Source: an uncultured bacterium
GTDB lineage: Bacteria > Bacillota > Clostridia > Lachnospirales > Lachnospiraceae
DNA: 63,618 nucleotides
NCBI GenBank assembly: GCA_947063875.1
Contig: CAMSTY010000013.1
Coordinates: 1 to 63,618, forward strand
Reading direction: 5' to 3'
In this document: positions 51,469 to 62,040 of the stretch, piece by piece
Position numbering within the stretch: the first letter of the stretch is position 1
Layout of the letters: each line of letters starts with the position of its first letter
Notes under the pieces: model-generated
Seen by the model: only the letters and a program-made list of their open reading frames with translations
The model's database searches: none
Told to the model about the DNA's origin: nothing
Made by a program: the position numbers and the translations under genes

Positions 51469-52401
51469 CTACAAGCTGCAAAATACTACCTTCGGAATCA
51501 ATCCCTCAATCACGTCATACTCCGCCGCCTGGGTTCCGCTGCACATCACATTGGCCGCACCAGTGGCTGTAGACAGGCGAACCGTCTCTTCCATGCTCAT
51601 TCCTGCCTCTTCTGCTACCGCCAGCGCTGCCACCACACTGTCTCCGGCTCCCACGGTGCTCCCCACCGGTACCTTCAGACCCTCGGCATAGACCGTAGCA
51701 TCCTTTGTCACATACAAGGCCCCTTCTCCCCCCATGGATACCACAATCTTGGCAATGCCGTACTTTTCCATCAGCCTCCTGGCTGCCTGTTCCAGTTCCT
51801 TTGGCGTCTCCAGCTTCTCCCCTAACAGGCTGGATAATTCATGATTATTCGGCTTAATCAGATACGGCGCCGCCTCCAGGCCTGCTTCCAGCAATTCTCC
51901 ATCCGCATCCAAGATTACCTTGGCCCCTGTCTCCCGGCAAGCCTTTACCCATGTATAGTAGGTATTCTTCGGCGCCCCTTTCGGCAGGCTTCCCGAAAGA
52001 ACCACAATATCCTCTTTGCCAAGCTTTGCCAGCAGCTCCTGCAAAAGACCATCCAAAAGATCCTCAGAAACGGTAATCCCCGGCTCATTGATATCGGTAT
52101 TGGTATGACCGACCCGGTCTACCACTTTCAGATTCGTGCGGGTCTCCCCTTGCGCAAAATGAAAACCGGATTCCAGTCCCATATCCGCCAGCGCCGACTG
52201 AATCGCTTTCCCGGTAGCTCCGCCGAGAATGCCGGTGGCAATGCTTTTGCTGCCCAGCTTATCGATCACCTTGGAAACATTGATTCCCTTCCCTCCCGGA
52301 TCTGTGCGCATCTTAGTGATCCGGTTCACGCTGTCAATGGCAAAGGACGGGATCTCCACCGTCTTATCCAGAGCCGGATTAAGGGTCACTGTGTAAATCA
52401 T
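51469..52401 (-). CDS. fruK: 1-phosphofructokinase-type PfkB kinase
   Basis: A PfkB-family kinase of 310 residues. It starts MIYTVTLNPALDKTVEIPSF. The substrate-binding DPGGKGINVSKVIDKLG (near residue 36), SGSLPKGAP and the catalytic VGSTVGAGDSVVAALA (near 250) are of the FruK/LacC branch. It would phosphorylate a ketose-1-phosphate (fructose-1-phosphate or tagatose-1-phosphate) or tagatose-6-phosphate to the bisphosphate. As first gene of the operon with the SorE-like dehydrogenase and MtlA-type PTS, fructose-1-phosphate is favoured. ATG 52401 has AGGAGG nearby; the longer frame is rejected because it runs through the operator. Confidence 0.88.
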   Translation of the reverse strand: MIYTVTLNPALDKTVEIPSFAIDSVNRITKMRTDPGGKGINVSKVIDKLGSKSIATGILGGATGKAIQSALADMGLESGFHFAQGETRTNLKVVDRVGHTNTDINEPGITVSEDLLDGLLQELLAKLGKEDIVVLSGSLPKGAPKNTYYTWVKACRETGAKVILDADGELLEAGLEAAPYLIKPNNHELSSLLGEKLETPKELEQAARRLMEKYGIAKIVVSMGGEGALYVTKDATVYAEGLKVPVGSTVGAGDSVVAALAVAEEAGMSMEETVRLSTATGAANVMCSGTQAAEYDVIEGLIPKVVFCSL

Positions 52402-52425
52402 AATACCTTCTCCTCCTTTTCTTTT

Positions 52426-52440
52426 TTGTTGAATCAACAA
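52426..52440. promoter_or_regulatory. DeoR operator 1
   Basis: TTGTTGAATCAACAA is a perfect 15-bp palindrome about 30 bases downstream of the -10 of the fruK promoter. It matches operator 2 in arm sequence and spacing. Confidence 0.75.
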
Positions 52441-52470
52441 TTTATATTTTCGTTTCAACAGTGTAAACTT

Positions 52471-52499
52471 ATAATAACAACAATTTTCTTATTTGTCAA
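52471..52499 (-). promoter_or_regulatory. Promoter of the hexitol operon (fruK)
   Basis: TTGACA (52499-52494) and TATTAT (52476-52471) on the minus strand have 17-base spacing. A TTGTTGT half-site sits in the spacer. Confidence 0.75.
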
Positions 52500-52561
52500 C
52501 TGTTATTTCAAAAGTTTTCAAATTAATATTGACCGTGGATCAAACGTGTCTTTTCTCAATC

Positions 52562-52610
52562 AAAAACAGACATGGCAAAATCCTAATGATATCCCGTCAT
52601 GTCTGTTTTT
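52562..52610. terminator. Bidirectional terminator after the ABC operon
   Basis: AAAAACAGACATG and CATGTCTGTTTTT are perfect 13-base inverted repeats. On the minus strand it follows the ABC permease stop by about 60 bases. Confidence 0.85.
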
Positions 52611-52668
52611 TAATCTGTTTTTATTCTTTTTCGTTTCCTGCCAGGCCGCAGATCCCCTGTAGTGATTC

Positions 52669-53571
52669 TTACCAGGCCTTCTTCCCCGGCCTCACTGCCC
52701 AGACCGCCACGCGAATCAAAATCACCGCCATCACGATCTGAATCACCACACTGCAGCCCACCCAGTTTTGACTGACAAAATTCTCCCCATGGTTCCCAAA
52801 CCATTGGGTTATATTTCCGCTTGCGGCCTCACGCCCTGACAGGCGCAGCATCGTCATCACAAAAGTTACCGTCGGATTCATCAGCAGAAGATACAAAAAG
52901 CCGCCCGAACTGCCATCTCCCGTCCCGGCGCTGGCGGCAGTAAAATATCCTCCGCCAGGCATCCTGTTAAAAAACAAGGCCAACTGATTGATCCCATAAG
53001 TCCCGATTACCACACCCCCCATAATACCGTAGGCCACTACCGTGGACAAGGTCGATTTCCTGAACAATGCCGAACAGCAAACCCCCAGGCTTCCGACAAA
53101 CAATGCCGCCGCCCCGTAACAGGCCAAAAGCATCACGATATCTTTTATCGTCACCCCTCCATAGACAAACACCAGGGCCAGAATCGGAAAGCTGGAAATA
53201 ATCAGCAGTACCATGGTGCTTAAAGAGGCGGCCAGCTTCCCCAAAATAATCTGGATCGGAGCCATCTTTGTGGAAAGCATCAAATCCAATGTCTGACGCT
53301 CCCGCTCCCCGCTGATACTGCCCGCCGTAATGGCCGGCATGATAAACACCAGCATAACAAATTCCAAGACAGCCATAAACAGGTACAGATCCAGAAAACT
53401 GCTGTACTGAATCTCCGCTGTCACCCGGATCTGCGCCAGCATCGAATACATATTGAGAAGCGCCACCAATGCCAAAATCCCATTAAACACCAAAAGCACC
53501 AGCGCCAAGCGGAAACTGCGTGCGCTGACCCGCATCTCCCGCTTATAAACCGGATTCTTGATCATGTTCAT
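52669..53571 (-). CDS. ABC-2 type transporter permease
   Basis: A membrane protein of 300 residues with about six helices. It starts MNMIKNPVYKREMRVSARSF, the pattern of ABC-2 permeases that follow a NatA-like ATPase. The SISGERERQTLDLMLSTKMA segment is the family coupling motif. It overlaps the ATPase gene by 29 bases. It is the last gene of a five-gene run with a two-component system and a Gld-like protein. The substrate is unknown; such systems often act in envelope stress or peptide resistance. Confidence 0.9.
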   Translation of the reverse strand: MNMIKNPVYKREMRVSARSFRLALVLLVFNGILALVALLNMYSMLAQIRVTAEIQYSSFLDLYLFMAVLEFVMLVFIMPAITAGSISGERERQTLDLMLSTKMAPIQIILGKLAASLSTMVLLIISSFPILALVFVYGGVTIKDIVMLLACYGAAALFVGSLGVCCSALFRKSTLSTVVAYGIMGGVVIGTYGINQLALFFNRMPGGGYFTAASAGTGDGSSGGFLYLLLMNPTVTFVMTMLRLSGREAASGNITQWFGNHGENFVSQNWVGCSVVIQIVMAVILIRVAVWAVRPGKKAW

Positions 53572-54514
53572 ATGACAGCATCACCCTTTCCTCTTCATGG
53601 TTCGTAAGCTGCATAAATACCGCCTCCAGGTTGCCCGGCTCTCTCACAAAACCTCTGATCTGAACTCCCACCTGGATCAATTCTGTCAAAAGCCCGCTCT
53701 CCTGCCGTTCACTTCCAACAAACTGCACCATAATCTCCTGATTTTTTACAGAAATCGAACGTACCAAAGGATGCTCCTTCAGCAAAGCCATTGCCGCCGG
53801 CATGTTTTTGTAAATGGAAATGATAATCGGTTTCGAGACATGGATTTTTTCCGTAATTTCCTCCATGCTCCCCGCAAGCAGCATCTTTCCTGCATCCACA
53901 ATCCCCACATCCGTGCAAAGTTCTGCCAGATCAGTCAGGAGATGGGAACTTAGCAAGATCGTCATGCCCTGTGCATTCAATTCCCGTAAAGTTTCCCGAA
54001 ACTCCAGCCTCGTGCGGGGGTCCAGTCCTGCAGAAGGTTCATCCATCACCAGTAAAACCGGATCATGGAGCAAGGCCCTGGCCAGGCAAAGCCTCTGTTT
54101 CATCCCCCTCGACAATCCGTCCACAAAGAAATCTTCCTTATCTCCCAATCCTACCTGATCCAGCAGCATCTGAGAACGTCTTCGTGCCTTCAGGCCTTCC
54201 ATTCCATAACAGGCAGCAAAAAAATCCATATATTCCGATACCTTCAGATTGTCATAAACCCCGAAGTAATCCGGCACATAGCCGATCTTTTCCTTCAGGC
54301 CGACCGGGTGTGCCAACGCATCCACACCGTCGATCTCCACACTACCTTGATCCGGCAAAAGCAATCCGCTGATAATTTTGATTGTCGTCGTCTTTCCCGC
54401 GCCGTTCGGCCCCACAAAGCCATACAGGGCACCATCCTCAATATCCATATCCAGTCCATCCAGTGCATGATAGTTCCCGTATATTTTCCGCAATCCCCGG
54501 ACCTTCAACATCAC
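53543..54514 (-). CDS. ABC transporter ATP-binding protein
   Basis: A protein of 323 residues with Walker A GPNGAGKTTTIK, signature GLSRGMKQRLCLARAL, Walker B LLVMDEPSAGLDP and the switch His in LLSSHLLTDL. A C-terminal extension of about 100 residues is typical of GldA/CcmA-like ATPases. It overlaps the Gld-like gene by four bases (ATGA) and the permease gene by 29 bases. It powers the ABC-2 permease that follows. Confidence 0.95.
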   Translation of the reverse strand: MMLKVRGLRKIYGNYHALDGLDMDIEDGALYGFVGPNGAGKTTTIKIISGLLLPDQGSVEIDGVDALAHPVGLKEKIGYVPDYFGVYDNLKVSEYMDFFAACYGMEGLKARRRSQMLLDQVGLGDKEDFFVDGLSRGMKQRLCLARALLHDPVLLVMDEPSAGLDPRTRLEFRETLRELNAQGMTILLSSHLLTDLAELCTDVGIVDAGKMLLAGSMEEITEKIHVSKPIIISIYKNMPAAMALLKEHPLVRSISVKNQEIMVQFVGSERQESGLLTELIQVGVQIRGFVREPGNLEAVFMQLTNHEEERVMLSYEHDQESGL

Positions 54515-56985
54515 CGTTCCCTCCCCGCAACCATAGGCATCGGAAGCTGAATGGCATTATAACTGCCCTGTCCGTCGTACACAAATCGTACGGTCATGGT
54601 ATTCGCCGGAGACAAATAAGGACTCAGCTGTTCAATGTTCCATGTCTGCCCATTCAGTTCCACAAGATCATAATTCCCGCTTCCGTAATTATAAAAATAG
54701 ACACTTCCGGTAAACGCCTCTATATAGCTGTCGCTGTTTTTCAAAAACTCTTCGGATACCGGCTCAAACGTCAGACTCTCCACATCAATCTCTGTTCCCA
54801 TCTGATACTCCAGAGTCAGCGGTTCGGCGCCGCTCATGGAATTGACCGAAGCATAGTAGCTCCCGCTGATCACTTTCGGCGTTTTTATCAGCACCGAACG
54901 GTACAGCAGACTATTCTGAGAGGCATTCACCTCCACCAGAGATGTCAGCATGGTATGCCCATAAGTCTCCGGATTCTCCTCCCGCAAAAACAGACTCTCA
55001 TCCTTTTCCGGCCGGAAGGCAATCACACGGGCATCCGCACTGTAAGTATTCAGGTAATTGTCCAGATAAAAGATCAGCATATTGGAACGCTCCATGGCCA
55101 GAAGATACTCCGCGTCACTGATATCCGTCCTCTGAAGCAATTCTTCCCCTATAATCCGTTCTGCCACCACATAAGAATGATTCAGAGGAAAACGGAGCAG
55201 CCGCAGCTGGTCCAGCTGCCTGCTCTCCCCAGGTTCCATCCGCCCCAGCAATACCATATTGCCATACAGCATCAGCGTGACGTCTTCCAAAGGAAACGGA
55301 AAACGATTCGTAATGCTCCCGCTCAGATTCCCCTCAAAATAATCTACATTTCCGGTGATCCCCCTATGATCTGCGTTATCCGCCTTTTTCCTCAGTTCAA
55401 AATATTGCGGAGTAAAAGCAGAGATATTCTGCCCCCGGATGGCCAGACTTTCCTCTCCTCGTTCAATCGCAACCTGATAAGGCTCTTCTCCGGTAAACTG
55501 GCCTTCCCTGATCCCTTCTGACTGATAGCTGCGGGTAATCGGCAGAACCGAATAGGAAGGATCTACCTCCACCCGGTAAGGGGAATTATAAGGATTGCGG
55601 ATATTCACATAAGTAGTATCCGTCACATAATCCTCTGTCACATCCTGAATTGTCGCATAGGTATAAAAAGCAGATTGAAAACGGGTTGTCATACCCATCA
55701 GGTAAATAATGACGGCAAACGTGACCGATAAAATAACGACTCCCCGCCGGTAAAACAATTGCAGATCCCGATTTTTAAGGAAAAGATACATCCCCGGCCC
55801 CAAAATCAGCAGATACACGGTAACTACCGCCACATACAGAGGAAGATTGGGAAGTTTTTCTACATTCCCCGTATTAATCAGGCTCTGCACCGACCAAAAT
55901 TTATCGGAATTGCCGCTGTACACCACATCAGCCAGGCGATTGATTCTGCTCTCTCCCAAAAGAGAAGTGAAGAAATGATCGACATAGGCAGGATATTTCT
56001 GACAAAATTGCCGGATATCGGTCAGATCAAAGCCAGCAACCCCGATCAGCCCCTGTTCTTTCGCCGCTACTGTCAAAAGTCCGAAACCTCCGCTTGAAAG
56101 AATCACATTCCCCCCATGAAGCGGAATATCGACGCAGACCAGTTCCATCATCCCCTCTGACGGACTGTCCAAAGCAAAATCTTCTCCCAGGTCCACCGGC
56201 CTCTCGCCAGGCGTGCCATAAGAATCATCCAAAAGTTCCGGAGCAAACCGACCCAGGGTATCTCCCACCCGCTGCCCGGTTCCCAGAAGCAATACCCCGC
56301 CACTGTAAACCCAATCCATAATGGCGGCCGTCTGCTCCTCCGATAGCTCTCTCAGCTTAAAATTGTTCACTACCAGAACATCCAGCAGATCAAGTCCTCT
56401 TTTCTCCTCCGGAAATTCTTCCGGGTCCAGAGCAAAGGTCCGGGTCCTCAGAGTGCTGTAGCTGACTCCAATCCCATCCAGATATTCCAATCCATCCAGA
56501 TCATCGGATAATATTCCGATAAACAATTCCGGCACATCCCTGCCGACATTAAGATTCACCTGACAGCCGGCCAATTCAGTCCCGCTTTTATCTTCCAGCG
56601 TCACAAACATCCGGTCTGCATTCACCCCAATCGGAATATAATGCATGCAGGCGTATCCTTCCAGAGCATCCAGCGTAATCTCATAGCTATAATGGTAGAC
56701 CGTCCCGTCTGACTCCATGGATTTAATCTTTAATGTCCCGTCCAAAACCGCATTCTCCAGATTTTTCATCGTGATATCTACGGGAATATAACGGCCCCCT
56801 TTCACAGTATTGTCATACCCGTATTCCACTGTCATCTCAACGGTATAGGGAGACGATTCCTGCGCCCATGCCTCTGGTTCACAAAAAACCAGACCGCTAA
56901 GCACCAGGACAGCCGCCGCTATCCATCTTCCCAGTGGTCCGAATTTTCTTTTTGTCCTACGGAATCTTTGAATCCATCCACTCAT
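54511..56985 (-). CDS. Gld-like auxiliary membrane protein of the ABC system
   Basis: A protein of 824 residues. A signal peptide or anchor (about 20-42, ending near AWAQ) is followed by a beta-rich extracytoplasmic domain. A Rossmann-like region comes next (about 150-250: ELFIGILSDDLDGLEYLDGI, DLLDVLVVNNFKLRELSEEQ, YSGGVLLLGTGQ), resembling the glutamine-amidotransferase-like domain of GldG/DUF4350-type proteins. Two helices (about 385-440) and a second large outer domain complete it. The ATG at 56985 has GGAG seven bases upstream. Coupled to the ATPase gene by a four-base overlap, it is probably a structural partner of the exporter. Confidence 0.75.
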   Translation of the reverse strand: MSGWIQRFRRTKRKFGPLGRWIAAAVLVLSGLVFCEPEAWAQESSPYTVEMTVEYGYDNTVKGGRYIPVDITMKNLENAVLDGTLKIKSMESDGTVYHYSYEITLDALEGYACMHYIPIGVNADRMFVTLEDKSGTELAGCQVNLNVGRDVPELFIGILSDDLDGLEYLDGIGVSYSTLRTRTFALDPEEFPEEKRGLDLLDVLVVNNFKLRELSEEQTAAIMDWVYSGGVLLLGTGQRVGDTLGRFAPELLDDSYGTPGERPVDLGEDFALDSPSEGMMELVCVDIPLHGGNVILSSGGFGLLTVAAKEQGLIGVAGFDLTDIRQFCQKYPAYVDHFFTSLLGESRINRLADVVYSGNSDKFWSVQSLINTGNVEKLPNLPLYVAVVTVYLLILGPGMYLFLKNRDLQLFYRRGVVILSVTFAVIIYLMGMTTRFQSAFYTYATIQDVTEDYVTDTTYVNIRNPYNSPYRVEVDPSYSVLPITRSYQSEGIREGQFTGEEPYQVAIERGEESLAIRGQNISAFTPQYFELRKKADNADHRGITGNVDYFEGNLSGSITNRFPFPLEDVTLMLYGNMVLLGRMEPGESRQLDQLRLLRFPLNHSYVVAERIIGEELLQRTDISDAEYLLAMERSNMLIFYLDNYLNTYSADARVIAFRPEKDESLFLREENPETYGHTMLTSLVEVNASQNSLLYRSVLIKTPKVISGSYYASVNSMSGAEPLTLEYQMGTEIDVESLTFEPVSEEFLKNSDSYIEAFTGSVYFYNYGSGNYDLVELNGQTWNIEQLSPYLSPANTMTVRFVYDGQGSYNAIQLPMPMVAGRER

Positions 56986-57020
56986 GCACTTTCTCCAAAA
57001 AAACAACTTCTGCCAGGCAA

Positions 57021-58160
57021 TCATCCGAAATTTTCCTTTTTAATGTCAAAATCCACCTTCAGCGTCACAGTAAACTCAGTCCCGTCAAGATCGCTTTTCA
57101 CTGTAATATCACCGCCATGCATGTCCACAATATTCTTCACGATCGCCAGTCCCAGACCAGTCCCTCCGGTATTGGTCGATCTCGATTGTTCCACCCGGTA
57201 AAACTTATCAAATATCATCGGCAGTTCTTCCGCCGGAATCACATATCCATAGTTCGTCACCGAAACCTGCACAACTTCTGCAGACCCATGAACCTTGACC
57301 AGCACTCTCTTGCCCTCGGCGCCGTACTTAATGGCATTGTTAATCAGATTGTCAAACAATCTTGCCAGAAGATTCCCGTCTGCCGTAATGATTTGGGAGG
57401 GCACATTGCTCTGCAGTTCATAAGACAGGTTTTTGCTGGAAAAACTAGGGTAAGATTCTTCCAAAAGCTGCCCGAGCAGCTTGATGATATCTACTTTGGA
57501 TACACGCATGGAAATCTTTCCGTAGTTTAGTTTGGTAAACCCAAACAGATCCTCAATCAGCTTTTCCAGCCGCTTTGATTTACTATAAGCAATATCAAGG
57601 TACTTCCCCTGCATCTCTGAAGGCAGCGGTGCAGATCCGCCGGAAAGGAGTTCCAGATATCCGATAATGGAAGTCAGAGGGGTCCGCAAATCATGGGCAA
57701 CATTCGTAATCAGTTCATTCTTCGTCCGCTCTGCTTCGCGTTCCTTATCAATCAAATGGCGGATATCTTTCACCATTTTATTAAGGTTTGCCGCCATCGA
57801 GGAGAATTCATCATCTCCGACCACGTCAACCGTCGTATTGAGGTCCCCTTCCGAAATCCTCTGAATCGCATCCGAAAGCTTCCCGATATAAACGGCAGAC
57901 CTCTCCTGCAAAAGCAGAAATGTCACGGAAAAAACCATAATCCCCAGCAGTACATACCCCAGCACAACCGCCACATCCGAATCATAGATCAGAGTCATTA
58001 AGGCATTATTCCACTGTGACTCCCTTGCATAGCGGGCCAGCATCCTCAGGTTCGTCACCAGAAACACTTCTACCAGGCATGCCACCAATGCGCTATATAA
58101 AATATTGGCAATCATACGGGTACGGTAACGATACTGCATATCGCTTTTTTTACTTTTCAA
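57021..58160 (-). CDS. Sensor histidine kinase of the ABC locus
   Basis: A protein of 379 residues. Two helices (about 17-35 and 67-87) enclose a short outer loop of about 30 residues. A HAMP domain (ISEGDLNTTVDVVGDDEFSS), a HisKA domain with His in ELITNVAHDLRTPLTSIIGY, and an ATPase domain (DNLINNAIKYG, GGTGLGLAIVKNIVDMHGG) follow. The tiny sensor loop is like that of intramembrane-sensing kinases that watch an ABC transporter. The start is either TTG 58160, overlapping the regulator gene by 11 bases, or ATG 58139. Confidence 0.92.
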   Translation of the reverse strand: MKSKKSDMQYRYRTRMIANILYSALVACLVEVFLVTNLRMLARYARESQWNNALMTLIYDSDVAVVLGYVLLGIMVFSVTFLLLQERSAVYIGKLSDAIQRISEGDLNTTVDVVGDDEFSSMAANLNKMVKDIRHLIDKEREAERTKNELITNVAHDLRTPLTSIIGYLELLSGGSAPLPSEMQGKYLDIAYSKSKRLEKLIEDLFGFTKLNYGKISMRVSKVDIIKLLGQLLEESYPSFSSKNLSYELQSNVPSQIITADGNLLARLFDNLINNAIKYGAEGKRVLVKVHGSAEVVQVSVTNYGYVIPAEELPMIFDKFYRVEQSRSTNTGGTGLGLAIVKNIVDMHGGDITVKSDLDGTEFTVTLKVDFDIKKENFG

Positions 58161-58854
58161 TTTTGTATCCTACCCCCCACACGGTAGTGATGATCTTATC
58201 CTGCCGCTCATCCTCCTTCATTTTCCCCCGCAGACGCCGGATATGTACCATGACCGTATTATTCGCCTCATATACCTTCTCATTCCACACCTTTTCAAAG
58301 ATCTCATCCGTGCTGAACACCTTCCCTGGGTTGGACGCCAACAGGTACAGAATATCAAACTCAATGGGGGTCAGCTTCACCTCTTCATCATAAACCGTAA
58401 CCTTATGATTATCTTTGTTAATCGTCAGCCCCCGGATGCTGATCTCATTTCTCACATTCTCATGCACATTGCTGTTGGGATTCAGCTGGGTGTAACGCCG
58501 CAGCTGGGACTTAACCCGCGCCGACACCTCAAGGGGGTTAAAGGGTTTTGCCACATAGTCATCTGCCCCCGTGCCTAATCCCAGAATCTTATCCAGATCC
58601 GTGGACTTGGCGCTGATCATAATAATCGGAATATTATTCGTCTCCCGGATCTTCTTACACATCTCCAATCCGCTCATCCCCGGCATCATAATATCCAGAA
58701 GAACCAGATGAATATCCTCCTTATCCAGAATATCCAGCCCATCCTGAGCATTGTTTGCCTTAAATACTTTATATCCATCACTGACCAGGTAGATCTCCAC
58801 CAGATCCGCAATCTCCTGTTCATCATCCACAATCAAAATATTGGTCTCTGCCAT
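58150..58854 (-). CDS. OmpR-family response regulator of the ABC locus
   Basis: A protein of 234 residues. The receiver (NILIVDDEQEIADLVEIYLV, phospho-Asp in LVLLDIMMPGMSG, Lys in YVAKPFNP) is followed by a winged helix (LTPIEFDILYLLASNPGKVF, VMVHIRRLRGKMKED). It is the first gene of the five-gene run and likely activates it. AGGAGG-rich sequence precedes the ATG. The 131 bases upstream hold its promoter region, with TACACT as a possible -10. Confidence 0.94.
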   Translation of the reverse strand: MAETNILIVDDEQEIADLVEIYLVSDGYKVFKANNAQDGLDILDKEDIHLVLLDIMMPGMSGLEMCKKIRETNNIPIIMISAKSTDLDKILGLGTGADDYVAKPFNPLEVSARVKSQLRRYTQLNPNSNVHENVRNEISIRGLTINKDNHKVTVYDEEVKLTPIEFDILYLLASNPGKVFSTDEIFEKVWNEKVYEANNTVMVHIRRLRGKMKEDERQDKIITTVWGVGYKIEK

Positions 58855-58985
58855 AGCGGTCTCCTCCTCCTGATATCTTATGATAAGTGTAGCATAAAAT
58901 GTCGGTTTGTGCCTTACTTTTTTATTACAAATGTTCTAGGATTTTCCAGGCCCTCTTCGCCAGAAAACAATGGTCAGTCTCCCCC

Positions 58986-60017
58986 TTATTTCCCGTTTCG
59001 ATAATATCCCAGCATTAAATCCACCATTCGCCCATAACTCTGCACTCCGTCGCTCTGGTCGTTTGCCTTCAGGTACACATCATTCATCTGGTTTGCCGCC
59101 TCTGCCACCTTCCCCTCATACCGATCCCAGAAAGCATTATTTTCCTGCAAATCCCTCTGCGCCTGTTCGCACAATTTTCCATGCAATTCCAGGTAAGCCT
59201 CCCGGTCTGCCCGGGCCAGTGCGTTTCCCGCATAAACCCATCCGGTCAGGTATCCGCTATACCGAAACGCCTGCCGCTCAGAACCGATACAGGCCAGATA
59301 ACCGATAAAATTCGCCTCATCCTCCCTCATAAACCCTTTCAGATGAGACAGCTCATGACACAAGGTATGCGGTATATTATAATCCGGCATATCGCCGTTA
59401 AAATTCGCCTCAATCGTAAAAGGAGAATAGATCCCGCAAAGCTGCTGCACGGAAAGAATCCAGGAAACCGCCACCTCCTTCGGCTCCGGATAAAACCCTC
59501 CCAGCGCCGGAAACAATTCTCCTGCCCTCTGCATGGCGCAAACCCCTTCTTTGCGCCACTCCCTTTTCTCATCGCGGTAAGATTCCTCCACCGCCGTTTC
59601 ATTTACCTTTTCTACCAGAAATTCACACAGTTCCTGCAATTCCTCCTTGGAATATACGCCTCGTTCCAAACCAACATATTCCGAAAATGAAGTCGCATAA
59701 TAATTCATCCCGCAATTACAGGTATACAAAAACAACAATATTCCCGCCAGCAATATCCCCCTTGCGGCCACCCGTCCCGGTTCTCTCCAATATCGCAGCG
59801 CATACACAATCAGTCCTAAAATCAGCAAATAAAGTCCTATTTCCACCACTGAGAAAGGGAAAAACCCAATAAATCTTGCAATCACTCCCACCAGTATCGG
59901 ATATATATGGTGCGCATACCAGGTCCCCACCCCATTCACATTCCTTGCCATGAGTTGCATTCCCGCCGCAGCTCCCAGCAGGCCGGCGCCTCCCATGAAA
60001 CACCCTTTATTTCCCAT
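58986..60017 (-). CDS. DUF3810 family putative membrane metallopeptidase
   Basis: A protein of 343 residues with three N-terminal helices (about 9-22, 45-75 and 85-105) and an extracytoplasmic-looking remainder. The zinc-protease-like motif HTLCHELSHLKGFMREDEANF (split here as HELSH plus EDEANF) is the DUF3810 hallmark, with HExxH and a downstream Glu. The usual region FSGVYSPFTIEAN appears as GIYSPFTIEANFNGD. The family's substrate is not known to me. It follows the ATP synthase operon terminator and stands alone. Confidence 0.88.
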   Translation of the reverse strand: MGNKGCFMGGAGLLGAAAGMQLMARNVNGVGTWYAHHIYPILVGVIARFIGFFPFSVVEIGLYLLILGLIVYALRYWREPGRVAARGILLAGILLFLYTCNCGMNYYATSFSEYVGLERGVYSKEELQELCEFLVEKVNETAVEESYRDEKREWRKEGVCAMQRAGELFPALGGFYPEPKEVAVSWILSVQQLCGIYSPFTIEANFNGDMPDYNIPHTLCHELSHLKGFMREDEANFIGYLACIGSERQAFRYSGYLTGWVYAGNALARADREAYLELHGKLCEQAQRDLQENNAFWDRYEGKVAEAANQMNDVYLKANDQSDGVQSYGRMVDLMLGYYRNGK

Positions 60018-60064
60018 GCCTTATCCTTTCTGAATTTCCAGACATTCCCATCTGCCCGCAAACG

Positions 60065-60099
60065 GAAAACTCCCGGCAGAATCATCCTCTGCCAGGAGT
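60065..60099 (-). terminator. Terminator of the ATP synthase operon
   Basis: On the minus strand ACTCCTGGCAGA (60099-60088) pairs with TCTGCCGGGAGT (60080-60069) with one mismatch, followed by four Ts. It lies 36 bases after the atpC stop. Confidence 0.85.
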
Positions 60100-60134
60100 C
60101 CCCGTATCTATTCATTCTTTCCGCTATGCCGCCG

Positions 60135-60533
60135 TCAGTGCTTCAGCCCCAACCTTACCATAGCTCTCTTCAATGACATCTCCGCACGCAACGTATCCAG
60201 TCCGGCCTCCCCGGAGGTCAGCCGCCGTTCAGCACGCACCCGTGCCTCTTCGGCACGTTTAAAGTCAATCTCATCCGGCCACTCCGCCACTTCTGCCATG
60301 ATGGTAACGCTATCCGGCAGAATCGTAATAAATCCGGAAATCAGCGAAGCCTGCTTCTTCTCGCCTTCCTCGTGGATCGTCAGTACTCCCGGCGATACCA
60401 CGGCCGTCAGCGGAATGTGGTTTGGATAAACACCGATATCTCCCTCCGTAGTCGTCAATTCTACCATCGTCACATCGCCTTCATAGAATGATTTCTCCGG
60501 AGTGATTACATTCAGTTTCATCACCTCAGCCAT
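60135..60533 (-). CDS. atpC: F-type ATP synthase epsilon subunit
   Basis: A protein of 132 residues. It has the N-terminal beta-sandwich (KLNVITPEKSFYEGDVTMVE, EGDIGVYPNHIPLTAVVSPG) and a C-terminal helical hairpin (RAEEARVRAERRL onward). It couples the central stalk to F1 and inhibits ATP hydrolysis. It follows atpD by 11 bases and is the last gene of the operon, ahead of a terminator. Confidence 0.96.
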   Translation of the reverse strand: MAEVMKLNVITPEKSFYEGDVTMVELTTTEGDIGVYPNHIPLTAVVSPGVLTIHEEGEKKQASLISGFITILPDSVTIMAEVAEWPDEIDFKRAEEARVRAERRLTSGEAGLDTLRAEMSLKRAMVRLGLKH

Positions 60534-60544
60534 AGACGTCCCCC

Positions 60545-61951
<1,407 letters not shown>

Positions 61952-62040
61952 CTATTCTTTTCTGACTCTATATCCAAAACTTTCTAAAGTTCCCTTCGTT
62001 TCTGCTGCCGCTCAGATCCCCTGACGACTGCCGCCTTCTC

